A stretch of DNA of 64,000 nt from Reinekea sp. G2M2-21. Its GTDB lineage: Bacteria > Pseudomonadota > Gammaproteobacteria > Pseudomonadales > Natronospirillaceae. Position 1 is the stretch's first letter; every line of letters begins with the position of its first letter. The stretch is taken from NCBI RefSeq assembly GCF_015687175.1, contig NZ_JADPQG010000009.1, positions 62,001 to 126,000 of the forward strand, written 5' to 3'. Made by a program: the position numbers and the translations under genes. The notes beneath the pieces are model-generated. The model made no database searches and was not told the DNA's origin. It was given only the letters and a program-made list of their open reading frames with translations. Below are positions 17,966 through 26,292 of this stretch, piece after piece.

Positions 17966-18910
17966 TTAAGGCGCCAATTGCAGCGCTACCCAATCGTCGA
18001 GATAGGCGACAAATGCCGGTGAATACGGGCGCTGATCATGCTGAGTGTAGGTGACGCAACGGTCTGATGTGAGCCGAAACATGTGGTCGGTTTGCGGCTC
18101 GATATGTATCGTCAGGTTATCCGGTATGCCTTCAGGAAACAGGGTTTGCAAGCGTTCAGTGTTTTGACTGGCATCTGCCATCAGGTCATTTTCAGCGAAA
18201 GCCAGCAGCATGGGGACGCGGTTTTTCTGCAGTGCTGTCGCCGGATTGTAGGGCAGAATGTTGGCCATGAAACGCAATTGAAACAGGGTGACAAACTGAC
18301 CGAAGAATTGCATGCGACGGTGGGCTTTATCCCTTTTTATAACCGCCCGCTCCTGTTGTTTCACATCGGCACCCTGGCAAGCGGCCTGCAAACGGATGAG
18401 TTGCAAATCCTGTTCTGCGACCGCAACGACCGGACCGGCAAAGTCTATTGCAAACTGCAAATCCGGCTCGCGACTCGCCACTTCTTGCACCACCCAACCC
18501 CCTTGGCTGTGTCCGGCAATCGCAATGGGCTTTGCCTTCAGCTCGTCTTGCTGCCTGACAAACTGAATGGCAGCCTGCAGATCGTCGGCGCGTGTTTCGA
18601 TGGAACTGCGTTGCCAATTCCCCTCGCTGTGACCAATACCCCGTTTATTCATAGACAAAACGGCATAGCCTTTCGGTAAAAATACATCCATCAACAATGT
18701 TTCGCGAAAGCCTTCCGCGTACTTGCGGATGTCCGCGGTGCCTGAGCCACCGACAAAAATCAACGTGCCGGTAATGTCTCCGGAGGGTCTCGTTAACTCG
18801 CCGTCGAGCGATAGATCTCCGCTGGGGATGACCACAGGCTCAGCGAAACACAAGGAGTAACATAAGAGTGTGATACTGCAGAGAATAAATAGGTTGGGTT
18901 TTAAAAACAT
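17966..18910 (-). CDS. Secreted alpha/beta hydrolase
   Basis: 314 aa with a signal peptide (ILCSITLLCYSLCFA, cleavage near residue 23). The nucleophile elbow is GHSQGGW, the acid is in AENDLM and the catalytic His in TDHMF. The sequence resembles dienelactone-hydrolase or acyl-peptidase-like esterases. It is convergent with the MOSC gene. A perfect long hairpin lies upstream at 18962-18992. The substrate is unknown. Confidence 0.87.
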   Translation of the reverse strand: MFLKPNLFILCSITLLCYSLCFAEPVVIPSGDLSLDGELTRPSGDITGTLIFVGGSGTADIRKYAEGFRETLLMDVFLPKGYAVLSMNKRGIGHSEGNWQRSSIETRADDLQAAIQFVRQQDELKAKPIAIAGHSQGGWVVQEVASREPDLQFAIDFAGPVVAVAEQDLQLIRLQAACQGADVKQQERAVIKRDKAHRRMQFFGQFVTLFQLRFMANILPYNPATALQKNRVPMLLAFAENDLMADASQNTERLQTLFPEGIPDNLTIHIEPQTDHMFRLTSDRCVTYTQHDQRPYSPAFVAYLDDWVALQLAP

Positions 18911-19326
18911 GGCGTGTTTTCCTTACACTTTTTTGGGTCGATGTTCGCTTGGACGCCAGCAACTTGCAAAAGGTTGGCAACTTTTTGCAAGTCTTTTTGA
19001 GCAGGGTAAGGAAATAAGGTGACTCAGTGAAAGAAACGGTTGGTGACTGCATCACAGATGTCGAAAATAGTCGACGGTTACGATTGTCATCCCCGTCTCA
19101 TTGCACTATACCTTCTACTGAATACGCAGTACGGATGCTGATGTATTTAATGCAGTCAGGGTTTTGCTTGTCCCTCCTTAGACATATGCCGTTAAGGCTC
19201 TTCATTAAATGGTGTGCTCCTTTTTCGCCTGATCTCGCTGTTGGGTGATGCCCATGTTTATTGACCTGATTCACCGGGATCTTTCAATACATTTTTTTAA
19301 ACCGTCATAGTACAAGGAGAAATCTC
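18911..19326. other. Intergenic region between hydrolase and 430-aa protein
   Basis: About 415 bases without a convincing gene. It holds the long hairpin at 18962-18992 and must contain two divergent promoters. A short open frame at 19027-19248 has no coding character. Confidence 0.5.
18962..18992. promoter_or_regulatory. Fourteen-pair hairpin followed by a T-run
   Basis: ACTTGCAAAAGGTT pairs with AACTTTTTGCAAGT around a GGC loop, with one G-T wobble, and CTTTTT follows on the plus strand. It looks like an intrinsic terminator reading plus, yet no plus-strand gene ends upstream. It could instead be an operator of the minus-strand hydrolase, or the end of an unseen small RNA. Confidence 0.55.
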
Positions 19327-20619
19327 ATGGCGAAGCAAACCAATTGTTGTCCGGAATTTGTCGAAGGAAAAAAATGCGATTACCTCGACTTCGTGTATCG
19401 GCTGAACCATCAGACGGATGTGCGTTTGGAGAATCGTGCAGTACCTGTCACCGTTGAAACCGCTATTCACATACGAGTCGAGCGGTGTACCGGCCCCTTG
19501 CAAATGGGAAATCTGGTTTACAGCACCACGTTGCTGCCCGGTGAAAAAGTCCGCTTGTTCACGTCAGACCGACGTTCTCGCTTTTCATTTGATACCGAGT
19601 CTCAGTTGTCCTACCGGCACGAGCAATCGTCCGAAGAGCGTTATTACATGGATTCGATGGATTCATTCATGTCGGACCTGGAAAGCAAAGATACCACTCA
19701 CAGCTCTAGTAACTCCAGCGGTAGCGCGTCGTCTAAGGGCGGCACCAGTGGTTTTTTTGAATCGCTATTCAGTGGCCCTTCGGTTTCGGTGTCCGGTTCG
19801 TATAACGCGGCATCGACACGCGATTTCATTCGCGAATTGGGGGTGCATGCGCAGTCCAGTCATAACCGCTCCGTGCAGATGACCCGTGAAGCCAATTCGA
19901 CCCAGGTCGGCGAAGTGCAAACCCGCACCCATGTGGAAGGTGAAAGCGAGAGTCATTTTGAATCGAGTAGCCGGCTGTTTGAGAACAAGAATCAGTGTCA
20001 TGCTGTCACGTATCTTTTTTATCAAATCGATAAACAACAGACTACTAAGGTCTCGGTAAAAGCCGTGAATCTCCGTGTGGTGGATCAGGCTGGACGAACA
20101 GATGTGGTGAATAACCCCGTGGTTGGTGATCGAAAACTGTCGGTCATTCCAGCCGCTGTGTTAGCAACCAAAGCAGCAGAGCCCGAGAAATTGAAGCTGT
20201 TTGAAGCATCGGTGTTGACGCCAGCGCAACGATATCAGATAGCTCCCTTTGCTCTCAGTGCATCGCAATCCAATCAACGTCCACTTGAAAACGATATTCG
20301 TAATTTGGCTTTGGCCAATGTGCGTAACGAGTTAATGAGCAATGGCGTTCTGGATAAAAGCGGACAAGTATCGAAGGAAGTAAGTGCTGAATTAAACTTT
20401 GAATTTTCCACATCCATCCCAACCGCTGGTGTCATGGTGAAAGGTTGTTTGGATGATTGCAGCACATGTGAAGATGCGCGAAAAATTTCTATTGAGTTGG
20501 ACCTTAAGCACAAGGAATTGCGAAATCAATTGCTGGCGCGAAAAATCGAACTCCTGGAAAAATCGCAGGAGTACCGCTGTTGCCCTGAAAGCGAATGTGA
20601 AGAAGTTGAAGAAGCGTAG
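19327..20619 (+). CDS. Uncharacterised conserved-looking 430-aa protein
   Basis: No signal peptide or membrane segment. The N-terminus has a Cys pair (NCCPEF). Residues ~55-110 carry a distinctive block (LLPGEKVRLFTSDRRSRFSF, then SYRHEQSSEERYYMDSM). A Ser/Gly-rich linker at ~120-145 is followed by a long segment rich in Ser, His and Gln. The C-terminus is a charged coiled coil (IELDLKHKELRNQLLARKIELLE) ending in Cys-rich CCPESECEE. I recall similar uncharacterised proteins but no function. It sits before a terminator-like hairpin and an APH-like kinase. Confidence 0.75.
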   Translation: MAKQTNCCPEFVEGKKCDYLDFVYRLNHQTDVRLENRAVPVTVETAIHIRVERCTGPLQMGNLVYSTTLLPGEKVRLFTSDRRSRFSFDTESQLSYRHEQSSEERYYMDSMDSFMSDLESKDTTHSSSNSSGSASSKGGTSGFFESLFSGPSVSVSGSYNAASTRDFIRELGVHAQSSHNRSVQMTREANSTQVGEVQTRTHVEGESESHFESSSRLFENKNQCHAVTYLFYQIDKQQTTKVSVKAVNLRVVDQAGRTDVVNNPVVGDRKLSVIPAAVLATKAAEPEKLKLFEASVLTPAQRYQIAPFALSASQSNQRPLENDIRNLALANVRNELMSNGVLDKSGQVSKEVSAELNFEFSTSIPTAGVMVKGCLDDCSTCEDARKISIELDLKHKELRNQLLARKIELLEKSQEYRCCPESECEEVEEA

Positions 20620-20629
20620 AGCGAAGGAA

Positions 20630-20657
20630 AAAGCCAACTGCTCCCGTGGTTGGCTTT
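20630..20657 (+). terminator. Candidate intrinsic terminator after the 430-aa gene
   Basis: AAAGCCAAC pairs with GTTGGCTTT (nine pairs) around a ten-base loop, starting ten bases after the stop codon. The T-run is short, so termination may be partial. Confidence 0.6.
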
Positions 20658-20731
20658 CGCCTGCGTCTAAGCGTCGACAAGCGTAGAAAAATCCGGTTTA
20701 ATGGCTTAATAATACTCGTAGACGAACAGCC

Positions 20732-21508
20732 TTGAATACCACGCAACTTCCCAAAGAACTTCACCGTCTTAATATTAATCATCTCGTGCCGGTAACCTCC
20801 GGCCGTTCGAATGCCGCAGTGTATAAATGCCAAGCCATGGACGCTCCCTGCTATCTGAAAATGCAACCAGTCACTTACCCGGTATCCTTCTCAACGCAAG
20901 CGGGTTTGCTTGCTTGGCTAAACAGCAAGCTGCCTGTTCCCAACGTCATATGGGTTGGGCAAGATACACAAACCGAGTACTTGTTGTTATCGGCCATTGA
21001 GGGTGAAAACGGCGTTGATGCCATGGCGACTACAAATAAAGCCGAACTGACACGGTTACTTTCTGAGGGTCTGCGGGCGATTCACGCGACGGGTATTGAG
21101 GATTGCCCGGTCGATCAATCGGTTGAGTTAAAACTGCGTGCTGCGGAACAGAATATGCAGCTCGGTCTGGTTGACGAAGCCGATTTCGATGCATCGAGGC
21201 AAGGCTGGCCTGCTGAAAAGGTTTATGAGCAGATGTGTCGGCTATTGCCGTTTGAAAGTGACTTGGTGTTTGGTCATGGCGACTACTGCTTACCCAACAT
21301 TATTTTAAAGAACCAATCGATTGCCGGGTTTATCGACTTTGATCGAGGTGGGATCAGTGACCGGTACAACGATCTCGCCATTGCTTCGCGCAGCATCGCG
21401 GATAACTTGGGGTCTGAGTGTGAAGCTTTGTTCTTCGACGTTTATGGTTTACGAGACCCCGACTGGCAAAAAATTAAATTCTTCAGAATGCTCGATGAAT
21501 TTTTTTAA
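20732..21508 (+). CDS. APH(3')-like aminoglycoside/small-molecule kinase
   Basis: 258 aa from a TTG start. Kinase features fit the APH(3') group: the nucleotide-loop GRSNAAVYKC (~24-33), catalytic HGDYCLPN (H182-N189) and metal-binding IDFDRGG (~201-207), followed by SDRYNDLAIASRSI. This pattern matches aminoglycoside 3'-phosphotransferases in order and spacing, and the length is typical. Substrate and resistance cannot be concluded from sequence. It lacks mobile-element flanks and may be an intrinsic chromosomal homologue. Confidence 0.83.
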   Translation: MNTTQLPKELHRLNINHLVPVTSGRSNAAVYKCQAMDAPCYLKMQPVTYPVSFSTQAGLLAWLNSKLPVPNVIWVGQDTQTEYLLLSAIEGENGVDAMATTNKAELTRLLSEGLRAIHATGIEDCPVDQSVELKLRAAEQNMQLGLVDEADFDASRQGWPAEKVYEQMCRLLPFESDLVFGHGDYCLPNIILKNQSIAGFIDFDRGGISDRYNDLAIASRSIADNLGSECEALFFDVYGLRDPDWQKIKFFRMLDEFF

Positions 21509-21554
21509 CAACGAACAAAACGGAAAAATACTGAACACCAACTTTGGTAGATGC

Positions 21555-22859
21555 TCATCGCTCTTTGGTTGCCAACACACGATCTCTCATTAATCGTGCT
21601 TTAACGCCCCAGCGCAAAAATGGTTGCGGGGGCAACCAGTTTGGTTGCGGTCGGGCTTCAATTTTTTCCATAGCGCGGGTGGACTCACCGATCGCCTTAA
21701 AAGCAAGTTGCTCACCAAAAAGTGTGGCCAGACCGATGCCGCCACCGTTGTAACATCCGGCGACAAATAAACCATCATCCAGTTTCTCGAAAATATTGGC
21801 ACTGTTGCCGCTGATGCAGGTGACGCCCGACCAGGTGGTTTCGATGGCGTTCGGCGGTAAAAACGGAAAGCGTCTCAGCAAACCCTGAAAGTGAATCTGC
21901 CGACGCTTCGCCAGAGTGTCTGCCGTCATGTTGATTGGGTTATAGGCTTCGGCGGTGTTGCGGATCATAATGCGGCGGTCACCGGTCAAACGTACCGTGG
22001 CACCCATAGCCTGCGCGCTCAAAACACCCCATTCACCCGGCGAGCCGATGGTTTCAAATTCTTCGTCAGTGAGTGGTCGCGTTAAGCTGGCGGTTAACGT
22101 CAAAGGAAACGCCCGATCCGCGACCACACCTAAAGACGGTAAAAAACCGTTTGTGCACAGCAGAACATTCTTTGCACGCACCGAACCTTTGGGTGTGGCG
22201 ACGTTAAAAGATCCTTCACTTTTATGCCAGGTGGTTACTGGTGTCTGTTCAAACAGTTCCACCGACAAGGGCAGTCGTTCAACCATGGCGCGTGCCAGTT
22301 TCGCCGGTTGCAGCAGAACGCCGCCGGTGGTTCTGACCGCTGCCCGATAATAAACCGTACCCAGGCGGCGACTGAGTTCTTCGGCAAATATGACGTCGTG
22401 CGGTATACCAAAGTTCGTTAAGGTACTGCTAAAATTCAGCAGTTTTTCTTCGTTTTTCTCCAGCGAGGTGGCGTGAAATTTCCCACTTTCGTTCCAGTCG
22501 CAATCCACCCGGTGTTCGTTCACAAACTCACGCACCGTATCCATCGCCAGTTTGTTCAGTTCGTATTTTTGTTTGAAGTTTTCCAGACCAGCATCTGACA
22601 GATGTCCATCGTTCAGTGTGGAGTCAACCAAATACCCGGAATTGCGTGCGCTGGCCCCTTCGCCTGCTTTGTTGGCTTCCAATATGACAATGCGATCCAG
22701 TGGTTGCAGTTGTGCGAGTTTGCGCGCGGCTGAAAGCCCGGTGTAGCCAGCACCGATGATCAGCCAATCGGCGAAAATATCCGCGCTCAACGTTGGATTG
22801 GCTGGGCGATTCGGCAGGCTGGTTAGCCAGCCACAGGTGTTGTCATTGTTGGGTAACAT
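21555..22859 (-). CDS. FAD-dependent oxidoreductase (DAO/PuuB type)
   Basis: 434 aa. The FAD-binding motif GAGYTGLSAARKL is near residue 36, with the EANKAGEGASARNSG block typical of PuuB-like amine oxidases around 60-75. The C-terminus has GVTCISGNSANIFEKLDDGLFVAGCYNGGGIG (split), the usual FAD-contact end. It oxidises an amine or amino-acid-like substrate, possibly with H2O2 release. It lies 38 bases after the sigma-54 activator gene on the same strand, so it is likely in that transcript, divergent from the glycerol importer. Confidence 0.87.
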   Translation of the reverse strand: MLPNNDNTCGWLTSLPNRPANPTLSADIFADWLIIGAGYTGLSAARKLAQLQPLDRIVILEANKAGEGASARNSGYLVDSTLNDGHLSDAGLENFKQKYELNKLAMDTVREFVNEHRVDCDWNESGKFHATSLEKNEEKLLNFSSTLTNFGIPHDVIFAEELSRRLGTVYYRAAVRTTGGVLLQPAKLARAMVERLPLSVELFEQTPVTTWHKSEGSFNVATPKGSVRAKNVLLCTNGFLPSLGVVADRAFPLTLTASLTRPLTDEEFETIGSPGEWGVLSAQAMGATVRLTGDRRIMIRNTAEAYNPINMTADTLAKRRQIHFQGLLRRFPFLPPNAIETTWSGVTCISGNSANIFEKLDDGLFVAGCYNGGGIGLATLFGEQLAFKAIGESTRAMEKIEARPQPNWLPPQPFLRWGVKARLMRDRVLATKER

Positions 22860-22897
22860 CCGCAGCTCTCTATCTTTGGGTTCAAAGGTTTTTCACA

Positions 22898-24820
22898 CTA
22901 AGCCAATTGACTGTATTTGTACACTGTCGTTCGGCTAACGCCTGCGGCTTTAGCGGTTTTGGAGACGTTGCCGTTATGCTCCTGCAGTAATCGGGGTATC
23001 AATGTCTCTAGCGGCTCCTGACGTCCATCCGCTTTTTCCGTATTTGTTTTCATTTCCTCGAAAAAATCCGGCGGTAAATGCCAGTCTTCCATGACGTCGC
23101 CATCGGCCATGGCGAGCGCAATTTTCAACACGTTAACAAGTTGACGGACATTACCCGGCCAGGGGTGACGGTCGAGTAATTCAACCATGTCTTGCGAAAG
23201 CGGTGGGCCGGGTTCCTCTTTCACCATGAGCTGATGCACATAACGGATTAACTGCTTTCGGTCCTGGCGCGCACGCAACGGTGGCAGTTCAATATTCAAA
23301 CCGGAAATACGGTAGAAGAGATCCTGTCGGAAATGCCCCGCTTCAACTTCGTCCCGCAGATTCCGGTTCGTGGCGGAAATAAGTTTGATGTCTACCGGGT
23401 ATGTCTCCGTGGACCCCAGTGGGGTGACCACCCGTTCCTGCAACACCCTCAAGAGGCGGGACTGAACCGTTAATGGCATTTCGCCGATTTCATCCAGGAA
23501 CAACGTACCGTTGTGCGCACGGCGAATTAAACCGATAGACCCCTTGGTATGGGCGCCGGTGAAAGCGCCTTTTTCATAACCGAACAGTTCCGATTCCACC
23601 AGATCCGATGGAATTGCCGCGCAGTTCACCGCAACCAACATCTGATTCGCCCGCTGACTGTGATAGTGCAACGAACGCACAAAGATTTCCTTGCCCGCGC
23701 CTGTTTCCCCATGAATGAGGATAGGGATGTCTTTGTCCATCATCTTACGCGCCTGAGCGATAGTACGAGCGACGTGCTCATCGCCGTGTTGCAACTCTTC
23801 AATGGGAATGACATTGTCCGGAATCTTTTTCGGTGCTGGCGGTGTCTTCGCTTTGTTGGGCGAACGATAGTCGGGTCGGTTACGGAAGTCTGGCGTGCGG
23901 ATGATTTCCATACTGGGGCGTGTGACTTTTATGAAAAAGTGATATCGCCCTTTCACACGCGCCTGCAGTGGCATGTTGTCCGGTTGATGTTTGATCTCTC
24001 GAATCGGAATGTCGAAAATCTGTTCGATGTTCATGAGCGCGAGACTTTGCGCGAGTATAATTTCCGCTCGTCGGTTCGCGGAAATAATGGTGCCGTTATC
24101 ATCGATCACTAGAATGCCCGACCAGTGCGAGTCAAGATTGAACACATTGGTGTTGAACGCGAGAATAAAGTACTGCGATGAAAATTCAGAAAAGATCAAG
24201 CGGTTTTCAACGCTGAGTGTCATCAGCTTGACCATACCCAGCGTATGATCCTGCGGCAGGTAGGCGTCAGATGAAATATCGAGCACGCCCAGCATGGCGT
24301 TTTTACTGTCGTAAATAGGTGACGCGGCCCCGGCCATAAAGCGATTCGCGCGCAGGAAGTGTTCGTCTCGGCCAACCTGCACAGCGGCGCCGGTCGCCAA
24401 CGCGGTGCCGATCGCGTTCGTCCCCACGGCGGATTCTTCCCACAGGTTGCCATCACGCAAACCGTAATCACCGAAGGAAGATACCCGTTGATGCCCCCAG
24501 GTGTTCAATACACGCCCGTTGGGATCCGCTAAAACAATCATGCACGCCGAGTTATTGAGAATGTTTTCATAGTACGGCAGTACTTCATTCTCGGTCGTGT
24601 TTAACAGTTCCTGATGCTGTTGACGCAGGTCGTTCAGTTCACCTTTGGGCAGTTGGCTGAACTCCGGAGAAGTTCCGTGTTCCAGGCCATATTGTTCACA
24701 GCGATACCACGACTCTTTAATGAGCGTATCGTGGTTTTTTTGCGCTTCGGTTTCGTGAATAACACCACCACCCAGATGGTCATCGGTACTGCGATTGTCA
24801 CTATTCTTGTTTTTGTTCAC
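22898..24820 (-). CDS. AcoR-like sigma-54-dependent transcriptional activator
   Basis: 640-aa enhancer-binding protein. An N-terminal GAF-like sensor (~60-215) and a PAS-like segment (~230-290) precede the AAA+ domain (~345-575) with Walker A GETGAGKE, the sigma-54 contact loop GAFTGA and Walker B TLFLDEIGEMP. A Fis-type HTH ends the protein (NVSKTAKAAGVSRTTVYKYS). It is divergent from the glycerol operon across a region holding three TGTTCA/TGAACA dyads and a sigma-54-like promoter. I infer that it activates that operon, with the inducer sensed by the GAF/PAS part. Confidence 0.92.
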   Translation of the reverse strand: MNKNKNSDNRSTDDHLGGGVIHETEAQKNHDTLIKESWYRCEQYGLEHGTSPEFSQLPKGELNDLRQQHQELLNTTENEVLPYYENILNNSACMIVLADPNGRVLNTWGHQRVSSFGDYGLRDGNLWEESAVGTNAIGTALATGAAVQVGRDEHFLRANRFMAGAASPIYDSKNAMLGVLDISSDAYLPQDHTLGMVKLMTLSVENRLIFSEFSSQYFILAFNTNVFNLDSHWSGILVIDDNGTIISANRRAEIILAQSLALMNIEQIFDIPIREIKHQPDNMPLQARVKGRYHFFIKVTRPSMEIIRTPDFRNRPDYRSPNKAKTPPAPKKIPDNVIPIEELQHGDEHVARTIAQARKMMDKDIPILIHGETGAGKEIFVRSLHYHSQRANQMLVAVNCAAIPSDLVESELFGYEKGAFTGAHTKGSIGLIRRAHNGTLFLDEIGEMPLTVQSRLLRVLQERVVTPLGSTETYPVDIKLISATNRNLRDEVEAGHFRQDLFYRISGLNIELPPLRARQDRKQLIRYVHQLMVKEEPGPPLSQDMVELLDRHPWPGNVRQLVNVLKIALAMADGDVMEDWHLPPDFFEEMKTNTEKADGRQEPLETLIPRLLQEHNGNVSKTAKAAGVSRTTVYKYSQLA

Positions 24821-24946
24821 GGATTAACCCTGAAAAAGACTCGTTCGCATTACGGCGCAGTATAGGGCAACTGGTGTTCGCAACGTAAGACCAATACCCG
24901 GAATATTTTCCCGATTTTCCCCGACGTTAGCGTCAACCTAGTGTGC

Positions 24947-24998
24947 AAAAGTGTTCACGTGAACACTTTTGTGTTCATCACTGAACAGTTGTGTTCAG
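24947..24998. promoter_or_regulatory. Array of TGTTCA/TGAACA dyads, probable activator binding sites
   Basis: A perfect 24-bp palindrome spans 24947-24970 (core TGTTCACGTGAACA). It is followed by TGTTCA-N4-TGAACA (24972-24987) and the overlapping inverted dyad CTGAACA...TGTTCAG (24981-24998). Clustered dyads 100-150 bases upstream of a sigma-54-like promoter are the normal arrangement for an enhancer-binding protein. Confidence 0.72.
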
Positions 24999-25100
24999 TG
25001 TCGTTTGGGTCATAAATACAGTTGTCCTGAAAAGTAACTCGCTTTCTATCTTATTGATTTTATTATGTTTTTAAGGTTTTTTGGGCTGTCGTGGCAAGAT

Positions 25101-25116
25101 TGGCACGTAACCTGAA
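25101..25116 (+). promoter_or_regulatory. Sigma-54-like promoter of the glycerol operon
   Basis: TGGCACG (25101-25107) is a perfect -24 element. At the right spacing CTGAA replaces the consensus TTGCA, so the -12 element has a GA in place of GC. It lies about 90 bases upstream of the first gene. The activator gene alongside supports the assignment, but the weak -12 lowers confidence. Confidence 0.45.
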
Positions 25117-25204
25117 TTACATCCTTCCATGCAGGCTTAAAAAAATAAGAAAAAAATTTTAAGCAACACCAAAAACCAAACAAATACAAAGATAGGTTTT
25201 CGAC

Positions 25205-26290
25205 ATGTCACTTTCGCTTAAAAACATTACGCGAATTGTTGATGGTGAAACCTGGTTGTCTGATATCAATCTGACGTTAGAACCAGGGTCCTTCAACGTT
25301 TTGCTGGGGCGTACCAGAGCGGGTAAAACCTCTTTAATGAGAATCATGGCGGGTCTGGATCGACCCACATCTGGTCAGCTGTTCATGAACGGTGTGGATG
25401 TGACCGGTGTGCCGGTTCGCGAACGCAACATCTCTATGGTGTATCAGCAGTTCATTAACTATCCGAATTTAACCGTTTACGAAAACATCGCGTCACCGCT
25501 GCGACTTGCCAAGTTAAGTGAGTCGGTAATCCGTCAACGAGTGCAGGAAACCGCAGAATTGTTGCACATCGAACCCTACCTACAGCGTCTGCCATTGCAG
25601 CTTAGCGGTGGGCAGCAGCAGCGTACGGCCATGGCCCGGGCACTGGTAAAGGAATCGCAGATCATTTTGTTCGATGAGCCGTTGGTTAACCTTGACTACA
25701 AACTGCGTGAGGAGCTACGAACCGAATTGCGCAGCCTGTTTAAAGAGCGCAATTGCATCGCGGTGTACGCCACCACCGAACCTAATGAAGCCCTGGCGCT
25801 CAGTGGTAATACAGCCGTTCTGCACGAAGGGAAATTACTACAGATGGGTCCGACCGAACAGGTATACCACAAACCTTTGGACATCATTACTGCAGAAATG
25901 TTTTCCGAGCCGCCAATTAATATTGTTCATGGTCGCGTCTCGGACACGGAAGTGACGTTTGATGAAACGGTGCACTTCCAATTGAACAGTGACTTGCGAC
26001 ATCTGACACCCGGGGATTACAAGTTTGGTGTGCGCGCATCGCATGTCGGGCTGGTACCGCATGCGGATGATGACCTGGAATTACCGGTCAAAGTGGAGCT
26101 GGCCGAAATCAGTGGTTCAGAAACCTTTCTGCACGTTAAAAATCCGCACTTTGATCTGGTGTTACATCTGTCCGGGGTGCACGAATACAGCGTCGACAAA
26201 GACATCAAAATCTATTTTCCCACGCACAAGTTGTATGCCTTTGATACCCAGGGTCAGTTGGTTCATGCACCGCATCGAGTAGGAGGTTAA
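25205..26290 (+). CDS. glpS: Glycerol ABC transporter ATPase, GlpS type
   Basis: 361-aa CUT1-like ATPase with C-terminal TOBE region. The Walker A motif is the unusual GRTRAGKTS typical of GlpS. The signature LSGGQQQRTAMARAL is intact and Walker B is ILFDEPL. The switch-His position is changed (YATTEPNEA instead of THDQ.EA). It should form a heterodimer with the next ATPase, whose defects are complementary. First gene of the operon. Confidence 0.9.
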   Translation: MSLSLKNITRIVDGETWLSDINLTLEPGSFNVLLGRTRAGKTSLMRIMAGLDRPTSGQLFMNGVDVTGVPVRERNISMVYQQFINYPNLTVYENIASPLRLAKLSESVIRQRVQETAELLHIEPYLQRLPLQLSGGQQQRTAMARALVKESQIILFDEPLVNLDYKLREELRTELRSLFKERNCIAVYATTEPNEALALSGNTAVLHEGKLLQMGPTEQVYHKPLDIITAEMFSEPPINIVHGRVSDTEVTFDETVHFQLNSDLRHLTPGDYKFGVRASHVGLVPHADDDLELPVKVELAEISGSETFLHVKNPHFDLVLHLSGVHEYSVDKDIKIYFPTHKLYAFDTQGQLVHAPHRVGG

Positions 26291-26292
26291 CT

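Noticed and set aside
25091-25104. TGGCA-N5 plus GGCA as a sigma-54 promoter.
   Set aside because: The spacing between GG and GC is ten bases, two short of the required distance; the TGGCACG ten bases downstream fits better.
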